A stretch of DNA of 64,000 bases from Tectiglobus sp965247245 (GCA_965247245.1 CBDFGV010000003.1:1984001-2048000), one strand, 5' to 3'. Shown: positions 8,724-17,780, counted from the first letter of the stretch. Notes: a model not told the origin generated them from the letters alone. Made by a program: numbers and translations.

Positions 8724-9533
8724 TTACTCTTGTAAAGGTGGGGTGACTCTATCTGCACTCCGCAAGCGCGTTGCTTGAGCTCTCATTGCTGCTGGCAACC
8801 ATTTCGAGAACCTGCTGCTCAGTGCTTCGTAACGCGCTACAAAGTCGGCATTGGATACATATAGACCGGCCAAACCTTCGTAGCCGGATGCATCACATTC
8901 GTGACCCCACATCTGGCTCATAAATGCTCTGTGTCTTTCGAGCAGTGGATGGAGATGATCGGACATTGGAGAACAACCGTCTTCGTATGCAGCAACCAAT
9001 TGGGCCTCCAAGTCCTTCAGCTGCTCCATTGCGCCCTCGATGCCCTGATCAAGTTGCTGGATCGAAGACTTTGATTGGGCGATCCTCTCGACCATATCGG
9101 GCCCATACTCCGCAATCAACCAGGCTTCGTATTCGGCCTGCTTTTCTGGGGAGAAGGGTCTATAAAGTTCACTCACAGCCATGTCACGTTTTCCTTTGAG
9201 ATGGGCGATTGTGGCGTTCAGCGTGTCAATGACTTCAGAGGTCTTGCGCACATGTTGGCGCAGACGATCTCGATGGTGCAGTAATCGATCCACTGCATCC
9301 GTTGATCCGTCGAGGAGATCACCTATCTCCGTGAGTGACAGGCCAACATCGCGATAGAACAAGATCTCCTGCAACCTCAAGGCCTCGGCCCGTGTGTACC
9401 GGCGATACCCGTTCGATATGGACCGTATTGGGGTCAGCAAACCGATCGTGTCGTAGTGATGCAGCGTGCGCACCGTTACACCCGAGAGACGAGCCAATTG
9501 ACCTACTGAAAACTCCTCAATCTGTTTTTGCAT
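8724..9533 (-). CDS. MerR-family regulator with TipAS effector domain
   Basis: A 269-residue regulator: N-terminal MerR winged helix-turn-helix (residues ~7-76, FSVGQLARLSGVTVRTLHHYD), a dimerisation coiled coil (~80-120), and a C-terminal TipAS-like all-helical domain (~140-255) with the HPLLERHRAFM and YVSNADFVARYE features. In TipAL this domain binds thiopeptide antibiotics; related proteins bind other bulky or cationic drugs. No transporter or resistance gene lies next to it. Its promoter (9540-9570) has the 19-bp spacer typical of MerR control, so it is probably autoregulated, and its mRNA may be leaderless. Confidence 0.9.
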   Translation of the reverse strand: MQKQIEEFSVGQLARLSGVTVRTLHHYDTIGLLTPIRSISNGYRRYTRAEALRLQEILFYRDVGLSLTEIGDLLDGSTDAVDRLLHHRDRLRQHVRKTSEVIDTLNATIAHLKGKRDMAVSELYRPFSPEKQAEYEAWLIAEYGPDMVERIAQSKSSIQQLDQGIEGAMEQLKDLEAQLVAAYEDGCSPMSDHLHPLLERHRAFMSQMWGHECDASGYEGLAGLYVSNADFVARYEALSSRFSKWLPAAMRAQATRLRSADRVTPPLQE

Positions 9534-9539
9534 GGCCTG

Positions 9540-9570
9540 CTTATAGGGCCTGACGTTACGTAAGGGTCAA
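9540..9570 (-). promoter_or_regulatory. MerR-type promoter with 19-bp spacer and palindrome
   Basis: Read on the minus strand: a -35 of TTGACC (9565-9570), a 19-bp spacer, and a -10 of TATAAG (9540-9545). The spacer contains the palindrome TTACGTAA followed by CGT. Promoters activated by MerR proteins have such over-long spacers with an internal dyad. The -10 ends six bases before the ATG, so transcription should start at or next to the start codon. Confidence 0.7.
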
Positions 9571-10153
9571 GCAGCAGTTCGAATTTTCTTTCGAATTGCC
9601 GTGTGAAACTGTCTGAGCGGTCTGCGGTTCTTAGACTCTCCAAATATGCCATTTTGGATTGGTGTGATCGCGAACTCTAGCTACCTCCAACGATTACGAC
9701 CCTGTATCGAACGCTCAACCCACTCACCGAGATGGTGCTTGGGATTCGATTCCCGAACAAAGAACCAAGATGGAGTTAGTCGCGGGGCTGCGACACGTGC
9801 TTTTGGGCATCTCCATTGACAATAGTGTTTTACTGCTCGGAGCAGACGAGCATCGACTGTAGGTACCTCCTCCATTTAGCAACCATTCTATCAGATCGAG
9901 TGGTGATGTGGGTGAAGACAAGGTAATGGAAACGCTCTCGACACGACCATCACGCAAAGAGTGATGGTCAAGATGGCTTGGTCTGAACACCGTTGAGGAA
10001 ACTTTCACGTTCCTCTCAGGACTCTTGAAGAAAAACCTTCTAAAGATCTGGCGGTTCGAGCAGGTTCCAAAATGGTCGACGCGCAGGAGATCGACACGAC
10101 TTGCTTGCTCACAGCGCTTATCAACGCATAGGAAAGTTCGGAGAGGTTAGGCT
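9571..10153. other. Non-coding spacer
   Basis: No supported gene. Two TTCGAA hexamers (9578-9583 and 9590-9595) lie 12 bp apart just upstream of the MerR promoter. Otherwise I see nothing. Confidence 0.45.
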
Positions 10154-10546
10154 ATGGACCCACTTCACATCCAGAGGCTCTTAGCATTCGTTTTCATAAG
10201 CCTGGGCAGTTGGGCGCTGTTCTTTCCGTCTCATGTTTTAGAGATTGGTATCAGGCCCGAGTTCAACACAGAAGCTCCTGTCACAACCGTCATAATGGGC
10301 TGTTTTGGAGCACAGGCGGTCTTAAGCGGTCTCGTGATGGCCTTGTCACGTTTCACCGCGCAGACGTTTCTCGTAATCGGCATTGTCGGATCATTGCCGT
10401 TCTTTGTGTTTAACTACTACTTTGTCTTTGTTGTCGAGATGTTCACGAACTTGATGCTGCTAGATTTTGTAGGAAACATCGCAATATTTGCGCTCTGTAT
10501 GCTTGGTTATCTTGGCTTGAGGAAGCGCGGGACCCACACGACCTAA
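10154..10546 (+). CDS. Small integral membrane protein, unknown
   Basis: A 130-residue protein with four transmembrane helices (residues ~7-24, 44-62, 70-90 and 98-121) and a basic C-terminus (RKRGTHTT), so both ends are probably cytoplasmic. GAGAGG lies shortly before ATG 10154. It is similar in general form to the DoxX/DUF4345-like small membrane proteins, but I cannot assign a family. The next gene begins 30 bases downstream, suggesting co-transcription. Confidence 0.7.
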   Translation: MDPLHIQRLLAFVFISLGSWALFFPSHVLEIGIRPEFNTEAPVTTVIMGCFGAQAVLSGLVMALSRFTAQTFLVIGIVGSLPFFVFNYYFVFVVEMFTNLMLLDFVGNIAIFALCMLGYLGLRKRGTHTT

Positions 10547-10576
10547 TCCACTCCTATCCACAAACAAGAGTAGTCT

Positions 10577-11230
10577 ATGAGTTACATCGACAGTTACCGC
10601 CATGAACTGGTCGGCCTGTTTGCTAGCAGCATTCCAGTCTATCGACCACTCGAAGTTGTTGCAGGATCGGAAAGCCATCCGCTGGATTTTGCATGCCGAC
10701 CAGATCAATTGGTTATAGGCGGAGGAGCCGGCGAGCATCCGGGCATCGTCGTTAGTAATCCAGAGGCTGCCGTTGCGAAATGGGCTTGCGAACAGGCAGC
10801 CCAATTCGTCGACGATACAATGCGGCATGATTGGTTACAAGCGTCTGCCAGTTCCGCCGACCAATCGGCCGTCTCGTTTCCTGGATGGAACCGAGAGATG
10901 CTGGCCAGTTTTGTTAAAAGATGTCGTGGCGACAGCCTCAATTATCCGTTTCGCGGTAACAAGCAAGGTTTTGAATCCTGGCTGGCTCGCAGTGTTGGCG
11001 AGTTCGTTTTTTATGCTTTGCCGGATCTCGCACCCAACATCATACATGGTTTAACCGGAAGAGAGTCTTTCTATCCCGACCATCTCGGGCAGGGTTATAA
11101 AAATATCTTGCTACTCCCACCGCTGATCCCGATCGGTGATGAACTTGCATTTGACTGCTTTCCTGCGGAGCGGAATCAAACCGGGATTGTAGCTTGGTCG
11201 ATTACACGGCGTCATCGCCTGGATGAGTAG
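10577..11230 (+). CDS. Conserved hypothetical protein
   Basis: A 217-residue soluble protein with no signal peptide or membrane segment. The composition is normal for a folded protein, with several Trp and aromatic clusters (SVGEFVFYALPDLAPNIIHG, YPDHLGQGYKNILLLPP). I do not recognise a domain. It follows the membrane protein gene by 30 bases and is probably in the same transcript. Start ATG 10577 is the first in frame, with AAGAGTAG upstream as a weak ribosome-binding site. Confidence 0.65.
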   Translation: MSYIDSYRHELVGLFASSIPVYRPLEVVAGSESHPLDFACRPDQLVIGGGAGEHPGIVVSNPEAAVAKWACEQAAQFVDDTMRHDWLQASASSADQSAVSFPGWNREMLASFVKRCRGDSLNYPFRGNKQGFESWLARSVGEFVFYALPDLAPNIIHGLTGRESFYPDHLGQGYKNILLLPPLIPIGDELAFDCFPAERNQTGIVAWSITRRHRLDE

Positions 11231-11438
11231 TTGGTTCAACTCTTCGACTATAAAGCAAGTCTTACAGACATTAGAGAACTGACATTGCCTCGAAACCGAT
11301 CACGTGCATCGACCAGTACGGTCAACGGCAACCACAGTTCGACCAAGGCCATCAACGGACGGTTAATCACTAGGCATATCGCGTAGCGTCGCCGCAACAT
11401 CCAAGCCTTGGTCTATGGCGGGCCGCAATCGAAACGCA

Positions 11439-11990
11439 TCAGCTCATCACAGCATTCGCTTCTTCGAACAGCAGCATGTTCTTCTCTACATCATATGGCC
11501 TTTCAACGAGTTCTTTAGGATCCCATTCGCTGCGATGCTCCGCGAAAAAGTTGCCACGGTAGACGTGAATCGCGCCGGTACACTTCGCAGTTGGGTTCGT
11601 GACTGAATGAATGATGTGCTGTCCGAGTACGACGCTCTTCATAGCTTCAAGCGAGACGGCGTCCGCAGCCTCGATACGGCCATGCGGATCATCTTTGATT
11701 CGACGCCAGAAGATGTTGTCTTCGCGACCAGTGTAAACCCCGATAACGGCGCTCATATTGTGGTTGTGCGGCATAAGTGTCATGCGCGGTGCCCACACCA
11801 GGTTGAGAACCGTCAGATCATCTGAAACGTGGAGCTTGTGAACGCCGCCCTTCGCGGGTTCGCCGAGGACAGTCATCAGAATGGCCGGCTCGGCAACGGC
11901 TTCTGCAACAACTTGCTGAACAGCCTTCATTGATTCCTTTTCCCGCATGGCCCGTCTGCAGTCGTCAATGAACCTTTCGATATCGATCAT
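11439..11990 (-). CDS. Cysteine-dioxygenase-like cupin (DSBH metal enzyme)
   Basis: A 183-residue single-cupin protein of the double-stranded beta-helix group that includes cysteine dioxygenase and plant-type thiol dioxygenases (COG5553-like). Likely iron ligands are His75 and His77 in MPHNHNMSAV and His128 in GQHIIHSV, with Glu90 after the first strand and the typical TGREDNIFWRR segment. The role is likely oxidation of a small thiol or a related compound. AGGTGG lies eight bases before ATG 11990; a GTG at 12002 is an alternative start. An 11-bp-phased triple repeat, shared with three other promoters, lies about 97 bases upstream and points at this gene. Confidence 0.8.
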   Translation of the reverse strand: MIDIERFIDDCRRAMREKESMKAVQQVVAEAVAEPAILMTVLGEPAKGGVHKLHVSDDLTVLNLVWAPRMTLMPHNHNMSAVIGVYTGREDNIFWRRIKDDPHGRIEAADAVSLEAMKSVVLGQHIIHSVTNPTAKCTGAIHVYRGNFFAEHRSEWDPKELVERPYDVEKNMLLFEEANAVMS

Positions 11991-12086
11991 CTGAACATCC
12001 ACCTTTCGTGCGGGCTGGTTGAACGAGTAAGCAGCACACCAAGTGCCTGTGTTTGCCCCTTGCTAGAACAAGCAACTGATCGATGA

Positions 12087-12113
12087 CTGAAGTGTTTCTG
12101 AGAAAGTTCTGAA
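12087..12113 (-). promoter_or_regulatory. Triple 11-bp-phased TTCAG operator, site 1
   Basis: Plus-strand CTGAA (12087), CTGAG (12098) and CTGAA (12109) are spaced exactly 11 bp; on the minus strand they read TTCAG, CTCAG, TTCAG towards the cupin gene. A -10-like TTCTAG follows 23 bp from the last pentamer. The same design occurs at 15362, 17781 and 20320. Confidence 0.6.
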
Positions 12114-12586
12114 AATTGCGCGGGCTGCGAGACCAGTACTGCTTACCGCGCGTGCTGGCATGTCGCAGGACGCAAAGTGTTTCCCGCTCAATCCTGCACA
12201 AGAGACAATGCTCGCCCTGAAATTAACTCATACAATATCTGCCGTGACAGCGGTCAATAACGCGTCCGTGAAGTGAATTGTAATCAGTGCCATCTTGCAT
12301 CGAAACACCTTTTCGTCCAACGAGCGGCTGCGGGCGGCCTTGATGAGCAACTAGGTCATCTGTTCCCTCGGGAACAGCGTGGTGTTTTGAGATTTGCACT
12401 ATGCCGGCCTGCACTGTTTCGCACGATGGCCAACTTTCGATTTTCGTATCGGGCCGTCGCGCCCGCTCGGAACTAAAGTAACTGTCAAGCATTGCCTAAG
12501 ATTGAACGCCTACGGAAACGCAAGCGATTGTACCACACTCGGTCCTCACCACGACGGCTCTAGCTTGTCGATGTCGGCCGACTGTC
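12114..12586. other. Non-coding spacer
   Basis: Between the operator and the first winged-helix/TPR regulator there is no supported gene. I could not identify the regulator's promoter or a clear ribosome-binding site. Confidence 0.45.
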
Positions 12587-13873
12587 ATGCTTAAAGATCG
12601 AGAACTGATCATGCAGAAGAACTGGGCTCTTTTGACGAATAGGGACGCCGAGCCAACGGCGCCATCTAAACATCTGGACGGAATGCCATTTACGATTTGT
12701 GGTTGGCAGTTTGATCCGGCTGCGCGGTCGGTCTGCAAAGATCAAGCAACGACCCGTCTCAGTCCGCGTGCCATGAAGCTGATCGAACTCCTTTCACAAC
12801 ACGCCGGGCAGGTCGTACAGCGTGAAACACTGTTGGATGAGATCTGGCCGAACGTGGTGGTGAGCGACGAAAGTCTCACCCAGGCGGTATCCGAAGTACG
12901 GCGTGCGTTCGGCAGCGAGGGTAAGCGACTGATTGAGACGATTTCCAAATCCGGCTACCGGCTGAACGCGCAGGCCATAATTGGCACCAGTCAACAACAG
13001 AGCAGTCCACTTACGTTTTCTCTGCGCGCTTACCAGATCTGTCTCGAGGCACGTCAGCATATGCTCCGCGGCGGACGTGATATTGTTGTCAATTGTGAGT
13101 CGTTGACGAGAAAAGCGTCCGATATTGCCCCGGAGTTTGCTGGTGCCCGTGCGGAGCATTCTATAGCTCTGAGTTATCGCTGGCTTTATCAGCGCGATAC
13201 AAGTGTCGCCGCCGAGGAGGCCATGTCCGAAGCACACGCTGCATTGCAGCTGCAGCCGGACCTGCCCCTGGCACACACGGCTTTGGCGTTCGCACAGGCC
13301 GCTGCTGGTCGGCCGAACGAAGCCGTCGGCGCACTTGAAACCGCATTGCAAAGAGATGATCGAGATGCGCATACTCATTTCCTAGGCGCGCGGATCATGT
13401 TCACCTTGCAAAACTACGAAGCGGCAGCAACGTTCGCGGAACGTGCAGCCTACCTGCATCCCGATGACTACTGGTCGCTTTACTTCGGTGCACGGGCTGC
13501 TGCAGCCTTCGACAAATCGCGCAGCAAAACTCTATCAGCTCTTTGCTTGCAGCGTGTAAAAGGCCGACTGGCAGCCGATAGCAGCGACGCTCGCGCACTC
13601 AATATGAAGGGTCCGCTATTGGCCGCGCTCGGCAAATATGACAAAGCTGAACGCGCCATCAATGCCCAATCAGACCGCAAAACAACGTTACAGATCTATG
13701 ATGCTGTCGCGCTGGCAACCATGGGCCGATGTAGTGAGGCTGCAGACGCAATTCGATCACTCGTAGAGAGAGGATGGTCACATAAGGCTTGGCTGGCAGC
13801 GGAGCCTTCCTTCTGGAGCTTCGGATCCGATCGCAGCTTTGGCAATGTTCTGTCTCTCATGCCATCACGATGA
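12587..13873 (+). CDS. Winged-helix (OmpR/CadC-type) regulator with TPR domain, copy 1
   Basis: A 428-residue protein with an OmpR/CadC-type winged helix at residues ~33-132 (LSPRAMKLIELLSQHAG, the recognition helix near DESLTQAVSEVRRAFG, and the wing SKSGYRL) followed by an all-helical TPR-like region (~140-420). There is no transmembrane segment and no receiver domain, so it differs from CadC and OmpR and probably senses a ligand or a partner through the TPR part. ATG 12587 or ATG 12611 may be the start; neither has a clear ribosome-binding site. A paralog faces it tail to tail at 13951-15225. Such domains bind 10-11-bp direct repeats, matching the TTCAG arrays nearby. Confidence 0.85.
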   Translation: MLKDRELIMQKNWALLTNRDAEPTAPSKHLDGMPFTICGWQFDPAARSVCKDQATTRLSPRAMKLIELLSQHAGQVVQRETLLDEIWPNVVVSDESLTQAVSEVRRAFGSEGKRLIETISKSGYRLNAQAIIGTSQQQSSPLTFSLRAYQICLEARQHMLRGGRDIVVNCESLTRKASDIAPEFAGARAEHSIALSYRWLYQRDTSVAAEEAMSEAHAALQLQPDLPLAHTALAFAQAAAGRPNEAVGALETALQRDDRDAHTHFLGARIMFTLQNYEAAATFAERAAYLHPDDYWSLYFGARAAAAFDKSRSKTLSALCLQRVKGRLAADSSDARALNMKGPLLAALGKYDKAERAINAQSDRKTTLQIYDAVALATMGRCSEAADAIRSLVERGWSHKAWLAAEPSFWSFGSDRSFGNVLSLMPSR

Positions 13874-13950
13874 ATCTCTCATGCCTTCACCAAGTCCGAT
13901 CATTACTGTGGCACAAAAGGGCAACTGCGACTTGCTCGCCTAGGCTGCAA

Positions 13951-15225
13951 TCACGAAGCCAGGAAGTGCTTTTTGAGCTGACCGAAGCGTCGATTGTGGC
14001 TGAGTTCAGAAAAAATCGGATCGCGAGCTAACCAGCCGGCAGCTCTCCAGCCGCAATCGACGAGCGCTTCGAGATGATCGACTGCCGCCTCCACAGAGTG
14101 GACCTCACCAAGCGCGACCATGTCGCGGAAGTTGGGTTCCTCACGACCACATCGGGTCTCTGAATGTGCCTTGTTAGCATGGCCGAGCATCGCCAAGGCG
14201 GTTGCACGGACGCTCGAGGCCCGAATTGAATCCGGCACAATGTTCAATCTCGTGTCTGCGCGCTGGAGACACATCTTGGCAGCAAGTCTGCTGCGTTCAA
14301 TGTAGCCCAGAGCGCTGGCTGCACGCGCTGCAACATACGGCGGCATGAAATCTTCGTTATCCAGTGCAGCGGCGCGCTCAGCCAGAATCAGGGCTGTGTC
14401 CAATGCACCTAATCCAAAGAAGGCCTGCGCTGCGAATGAGTGGATTTCGGCATTGTTTGGAGCAAGCGCGAAGGCCCGTTCGAACGATCGCGTACTGTCG
14501 TCCAAGTGCCCAAGGTTGGCGCTAGCGAACCCCGCCGCGCAATGAGACTTAGCGAGATCTGGGCGCAGTGCGACTGCGCGCTGTGCTGATTCATGCGCTG
14601 AGACGATGCGGTCCTTTCGATCACCGCGGTGCAAGATCGTGCAGCCCACTAGCATTGCATACTCTGCCTGCACGTCCGCGGATTGAGGAGCGTGTGCGGC
14701 AGCTTCATCCATCAGCTCCTTGACTTCCTCAATCACTGTATAGCCATGCAGCCAGCGCAGTTGACGAGCCTTGGTGACTGCAAGATGTGCTTGTATCGTT
14801 TGATCAACATTGCCTTTGGTCTTAGTTGAGGCTGAGGCTAGTGGTCCGTCCTCAGTAGCCGGTTCGGCGAGGCGATAGCCGGACTTTGGAACTGTCACAA
14901 CAAAAGGAGCGGCATCACGTTCCTGACTAAGCGCGCGCCGGAGTTCTGCAACGGCTTGGGTCAAACTCTCGTCGCCGACATTAACTTCGGGCCAAACCGC
15001 ATCCAAGAGATGCGCACGGCTCACGACGGCTCCGTCCGCTCTGACCAGGACCATCAGTACCGACATTGCACGCGGAGACAGGCGTCGTGTTTCGCGACCG
15101 TCAGTCAATTCACGGGCCGAGCAATCGACGCGCCACGCGCCGAGATAAAATGGTTCACTTTGGCCGAAGGGCTCAATACGAGGCGGCTCTCGGGATTCGC
15201 CGTTTTTATTGGCGTAATGTCCCAT
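13951..15225 (-). CDS. Winged-helix (OmpR/CadC-type) regulator with TPR domain, copy 2
   Basis: A 424-residue paralog of the regulator at 12587-13873, same layout: winged helix at residues ~26-125 (LSPRAMSVLMVLVRADGAVV, DESLTQAVAELRRALS, PKSGYRLAEPA), then TPR-like helices (~140-415). The C-termini also match (GWLARDPIFSELSHNRRFG against AWLAAEPSFWSFGSDRSFG). No membrane segment. The two genes converge with 77 bases between stops. Its 5' side is divergent from the peroxiredoxin gene, and the spacer holds a triple TTCAG operator, so this protein is the best candidate to bind that site. Confidence 0.85.
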   Translation of the reverse strand: MGHYANKNGESREPPRIEPFGQSEPFYLGAWRVDCSARELTDGRETRRLSPRAMSVLMVLVRADGAVVSRAHLLDAVWPEVNVGDESLTQAVAELRRALSQERDAAPFVVTVPKSGYRLAEPATEDGPLASASTKTKGNVDQTIQAHLAVTKARQLRWLHGYTVIEEVKELMDEAAAHAPQSADVQAEYAMLVGCTILHRGDRKDRIVSAHESAQRAVALRPDLAKSHCAAGFASANLGHLDDSTRSFERAFALAPNNAEIHSFAAQAFFGLGALDTALILAERAAALDNEDFMPPYVAARAASALGYIERSRLAAKMCLQRADTRLNIVPDSIRASSVRATALAMLGHANKAHSETRCGREEPNFRDMVALGEVHSVEAAVDHLEALVDCGWRAAGWLARDPIFSELSHNRRFGQLKKHFLAS

Positions 15226-15361
15226 GTTGCAATCCGATCTTTTCTTTATCGCCGCCTCTTGTCACATTTGATCTCGGCTACAGAGAGAAGAGCAACAAGG
15301 CAATCTACGAAGTTGTCACAGTCGACCAAATCTAGATGGGTGTCCGCCGCGGGTGCCAACC

Positions 15362-15388
15362 TTCAGAAAAGATTCAGCTTCTCTTCAG
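15362..15388 (+). promoter_or_regulatory. Triple 11-bp-phased TTCAG operator, site 2
   Basis: Three identical TTCAG pentamers start at 15362, 15373 and 15384, exactly 11 bp apart. The array lies in the 323-bp divergent spacer between regulator copy 2 and the peroxiredoxin gene and reads toward the peroxiredoxin. TCTAAG (15403) is a -10-like element 19 bp on from the last pentamer. Confidence 0.7.
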
Positions 15389-15548
15389 GCTTTGACACTG
15401 CCTCTAAGGTACCACCTCGCCGCAGTGGCACCTGGTCTTAAATTCTGAGCGCCAGGATGGAACAACAACTGCTCGCCGCGTCGCGGTCGTTACTTCGACC
15501 GCTACACTTCGGACGGCATAAAGTGCAACTCATAAGAAAGACCAAAGC

Positions 15549-16220
15549 ATGCCTCTTACACTTGGCGATCTGGCGCCAGATTTCAAAGCCGAGACGACAC
15601 AAGGAGAGATCCAGTTTCATAAGTGGATCGGAGAGAACTGGTGCATACTATTCTCTCATCCGAAGGATTTCACACCAGTTTGCACGACAGAACTTGGTGC
15701 GATGGCCCGGCTGATGCCTGAGTTTGCACGACGCGACGTCAAGGTCATTGGATTAAGTGTTGACCCCTTGCAAGCGCATACGCGTTGGAAGGACGACATC
15801 GAAGAAACTCAAGGCGTATCGGTGGACTATCCGCTGATTGCCGATGAGCACCTCAAGGTCGCGCGTCTGTACGGAATGCTGCCGGCTGACATCAGCGGTA
15901 CAGCCGAAACGCGAACGGCGGCAGACAATCAAACTGCCCGTTCAGTTTTCGTTATTGGTCCTGATAAGAAGATAAAGCTGACGATCACCTATCCAATGTC
16001 GACCGGTCGTAACTTTTCGGAATTGCTCCGCATCATCGACTCGCTCCAGCTTACCGATCAGCACAAGGTCGCAACGCCAGCCGATTGGCGCGATGGTGAA
16101 GATGTCATCATTCTTCCGTCAGTCGCGGACGAAGACGCGAAGAAGACGTTCGCCAATGGTTGGCACGCGCCAAAGCCCTACATACGTATTGTGCCACAAC
16201 CGCAGCGCGCCGCTCGGTAG
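15549..16220 (+). CDS. 1-Cys peroxiredoxin (Prx6 type)
   Basis: A 223-residue peroxiredoxin that reduces hydrogen peroxide and organic hydroperoxides with a single peroxidatic cysteine. The active site is FTPVCTTELG with Cys45 and Thr42, and the long C-terminal domain with DWRDGEDVIILPSV and HAPKPYIRIVPQP is the Prx6 signature; no resolving Cys of the PVCPA type is present. Another Cys (32) is near the N-terminus. Cytoplasmic. It starts at ATG 15549; the Shine-Dalgarno is AAGAAAG. It is divergent from regulator copy 2, downstream of a triple TTCAG array, and ends in an intrinsic terminator at 16252-16281. Confidence 0.95.
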   Translation: MPLTLGDLAPDFKAETTQGEIQFHKWIGENWCILFSHPKDFTPVCTTELGAMARLMPEFARRDVKVIGLSVDPLQAHTRWKDDIEETQGVSVDYPLIADEHLKVARLYGMLPADISGTAETRTAADNQTARSVFVIGPDKKIKLTITYPMSTGRNFSELLRIIDSLQLTDQHKVATPADWRDGEDVIILPSVADEDAKKTFANGWHAPKPYIRIVPQPQRAAR

Positions 16221-16251
16221 TAAGGCCTCTGCTTCGATAGAGCGCAAAGTC

Positions 16252-16281
16252 ACCCGTGGTATCCGCAGGGATGCTGCGGGT
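16252..16281 (+). terminator. Intrinsic terminator after peroxiredoxin
   Basis: A 13-bp stem with wobble pairs (ACCCGTGGTATCC with GGATGCTGCGGGT) around a GCAG loop, followed by CTTTGG. It lies directly before TTG 16284 and ATG 16293, so those are unlikely starts for the following acetyltransferase. Confidence 0.7.
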
Positions 16282-16358
16282 CTTTGGTTCAAATGAGTTC
16301 TGTCGCTTCATATGATGCTTGGCCACACTCTGACTCAGTTTCGGATTGTCAGGGCCCT

Positions 16359-16904
16359 ATGAAGAAACCATTTATAGACATCGCAGATGGTTACTTGCGC
16401 CCTGCATATACCGACGATCTACAGTTTCTGATCGAACTCCTGCACAATCCGGAGGTACGTCGGTATTTGTGTGATGATCGGGCGCTGCCACGTGAATCGG
16501 TGGCCGAATTTCTATCGACAAGCAAGGAACTCGATCCACGCGGACTTGGGCTATGGATTATAGAGCAGGCGGGTTCGGGAGCGGTTGGGATAGCTGGTCT
16601 GCAACCCGTATCATTCGAATTGGCCGATCGATCCGTTCAAGGAAAGCGGATTGAGCCCATTATCGCACTGCATCCCGGCTCTTGGGGCAAAGGGATCGCC
16701 ACGCGCGCCATGAATGCCCTGATCCAATATGCCGGAAGCGTGCTCCGGCTAGATGACCTGCTCGCTGCAGTAGATGTGCCCAACACTCGGTCATGTGCTC
16801 TTATGTTGCGGTGTGGCCTCGTTCCTGCCGGATACACGGACGGTCCTGCTAACAGGCTCATGTTATTCCGGTTTGATGTTGCATCCGACGGCACGCAGGG
16901 CTAA
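16359..16904 (+). CDS. GNAT-family N-acetyltransferase (RimJ/L type)
   Basis: A 181-residue acetyltransferase: YLRPAYTDDLQFLIELLHNPEV at the N-terminus, a central strand with PIIALHPGSWGKGIATRAMNALI holding the acetyl-CoA-binding GxGxA-like loop (WGKGIATRA), and a C-terminal VDVPNTRSCALMLRCGLVPAG segment that matches the usual NxxSxxxxxKxGF motif. The acceptor is unknown. I place the start at ATG 16359, where family similarity begins; longer versions from TTG 16284 or ATG 16293 would start next to a terminator stem and add residues unlike the family. It lies between the peroxiredoxin and another acetyltransferase. Confidence 0.8.
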   Translation: MKKPFIDIADGYLRPAYTDDLQFLIELLHNPEVRRYLCDDRALPRESVAEFLSTSKELDPRGLGLWIIEQAGSGAVGIAGLQPVSFELADRSVQGKRIEPIIALHPGSWGKGIATRAMNALIQYAGSVLRLDDLLAAVDVPNTRSCALMLRCGLVPAGYTDGPANRLMLFRFDVASDGTQG

Positions 16905-16986
16905 AGAGCTGCCCCGAGTTCCATGCGAGCGACCCAGGCTGTGTCGCGACGCCAGGTAATGCGCACGGCAGTTCGAGGAGCAGAAA

Positions 16987-17667
16987 ATGCCCAAGGGAAA
17001 GACTGAGCCTTTTCCATCACCTGAAGCAGTTCATCCGGTGCGACTGTCCGACGGCACAACTCATCAAGGAACCGTATTCTTGAAAGCCGCGTTGAACCAC
17101 CCACGCATAGAGGTCGGTGATTATACGTATGCTAGCACATTTGACCCGACTGATGATTGGGCATCACGTATTGCACCTCATCTTTACGGTTTTTCTTCCG
17201 AACGCCTCGTCATCGGTAAATTCTGCCAAATCGCCCATGGCGTCGTCTTCATAACCTCATCGGCCAACCATCGTTACGATGGGTTCTCGAGCTTTCCATT
17301 TGCAATCTTTGATGGTGGCGCCATGGACAAGCGACCCTCGATGCCAGGAGCAGGACCAGACACGATTGTTGGCAACGATGTATGGATTGGCCAGGACGCA
17401 AAGATCCTCCCAGGTGCCAGCATAGGTAATGGCGTTATTATTGGTGCAGGTGCGGTCGTAGGAGGCACGATACCCGATTACAGCATCGTTGCCGGCAACA
17501 AGGCGAAAGTCATTCGTGCAAGGTTCGATGGTGACACTATTGCAAGGTTGCGGGCCATCGCATGGTGGGATTGGCCAATCGAAGCGATTTTGCAATGCGA
17601 AACCGAGATCGCAGGTCACGATATCGATGCTCTCGAGAGAGCCTGCAGTAGGCTTAATCTCGATTAG
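16987..17667 (+). CDS. Xenobiotic (Vat/CatB-like) hexapeptide acetyltransferase
   Basis: A 226-residue left-handed parallel beta-helix O-acetyltransferase of the streptogramin A / chloramphenicol (XAT) type. The catalytic His95 is in SSANHRYDG, the extended loop with SSFPFAIF follows, and hexapeptide repeats run through TIVGNDVWIGQDAKILPGAS to IVAGNKAKVIRARF (~130-185). The C-terminal WWDWP motif is typical of the family, whose known substrates are chloramphenicol, virginiamycin A and unknown cell metabolites. GAGGAG lies six bases before the ATG. It sits within the stress-gene stretch, so detoxification is a reasonable guess, not shown. Confidence 0.9.
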   Translation: MPKGKTEPFPSPEAVHPVRLSDGTTHQGTVFLKAALNHPRIEVGDYTYASTFDPTDDWASRIAPHLYGFSSERLVIGKFCQIAHGVVFITSSANHRYDGFSSFPFAIFDGGAMDKRPSMPGAGPDTIVGNDVWIGQDAKILPGASIGNGVIIGAGAVVGGTIPDYSIVAGNKAKVIRARFDGDTIARLRAIAWWDWPIEAILQCETEIAGHDIDALERACSRLNLD

Positions 17668-17780
17668 TCCTACGCCAGGAAGCGGTGCCTCGTTATGCCC
17701 CCAACCGATTAGGCTGACTGTACCCAAAAAAAGCGCAAGAGCACGCACGGTTTATCTGAACCCAGGGCCGCACAAAAACA

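Noticed and set aside
8415..8735. 106-codon plus-strand frame before the MerR gene
   Set aside because: Low-complexity Ser/Cys composition, no ribosome-binding site, overlaps the MerR stop region.
12794..13378. 194-codon minus-strand frame opposite regulator copy 1
   Set aside because: Antisense to the winged-helix and TPR region; no family features.
17257..17748. 163-codon minus-strand frame with a signal-like N-terminus
   Set aside because: Most of it is antisense to the acetyltransferase hexapeptide repeats; the hydrophobic start alone is not enough.
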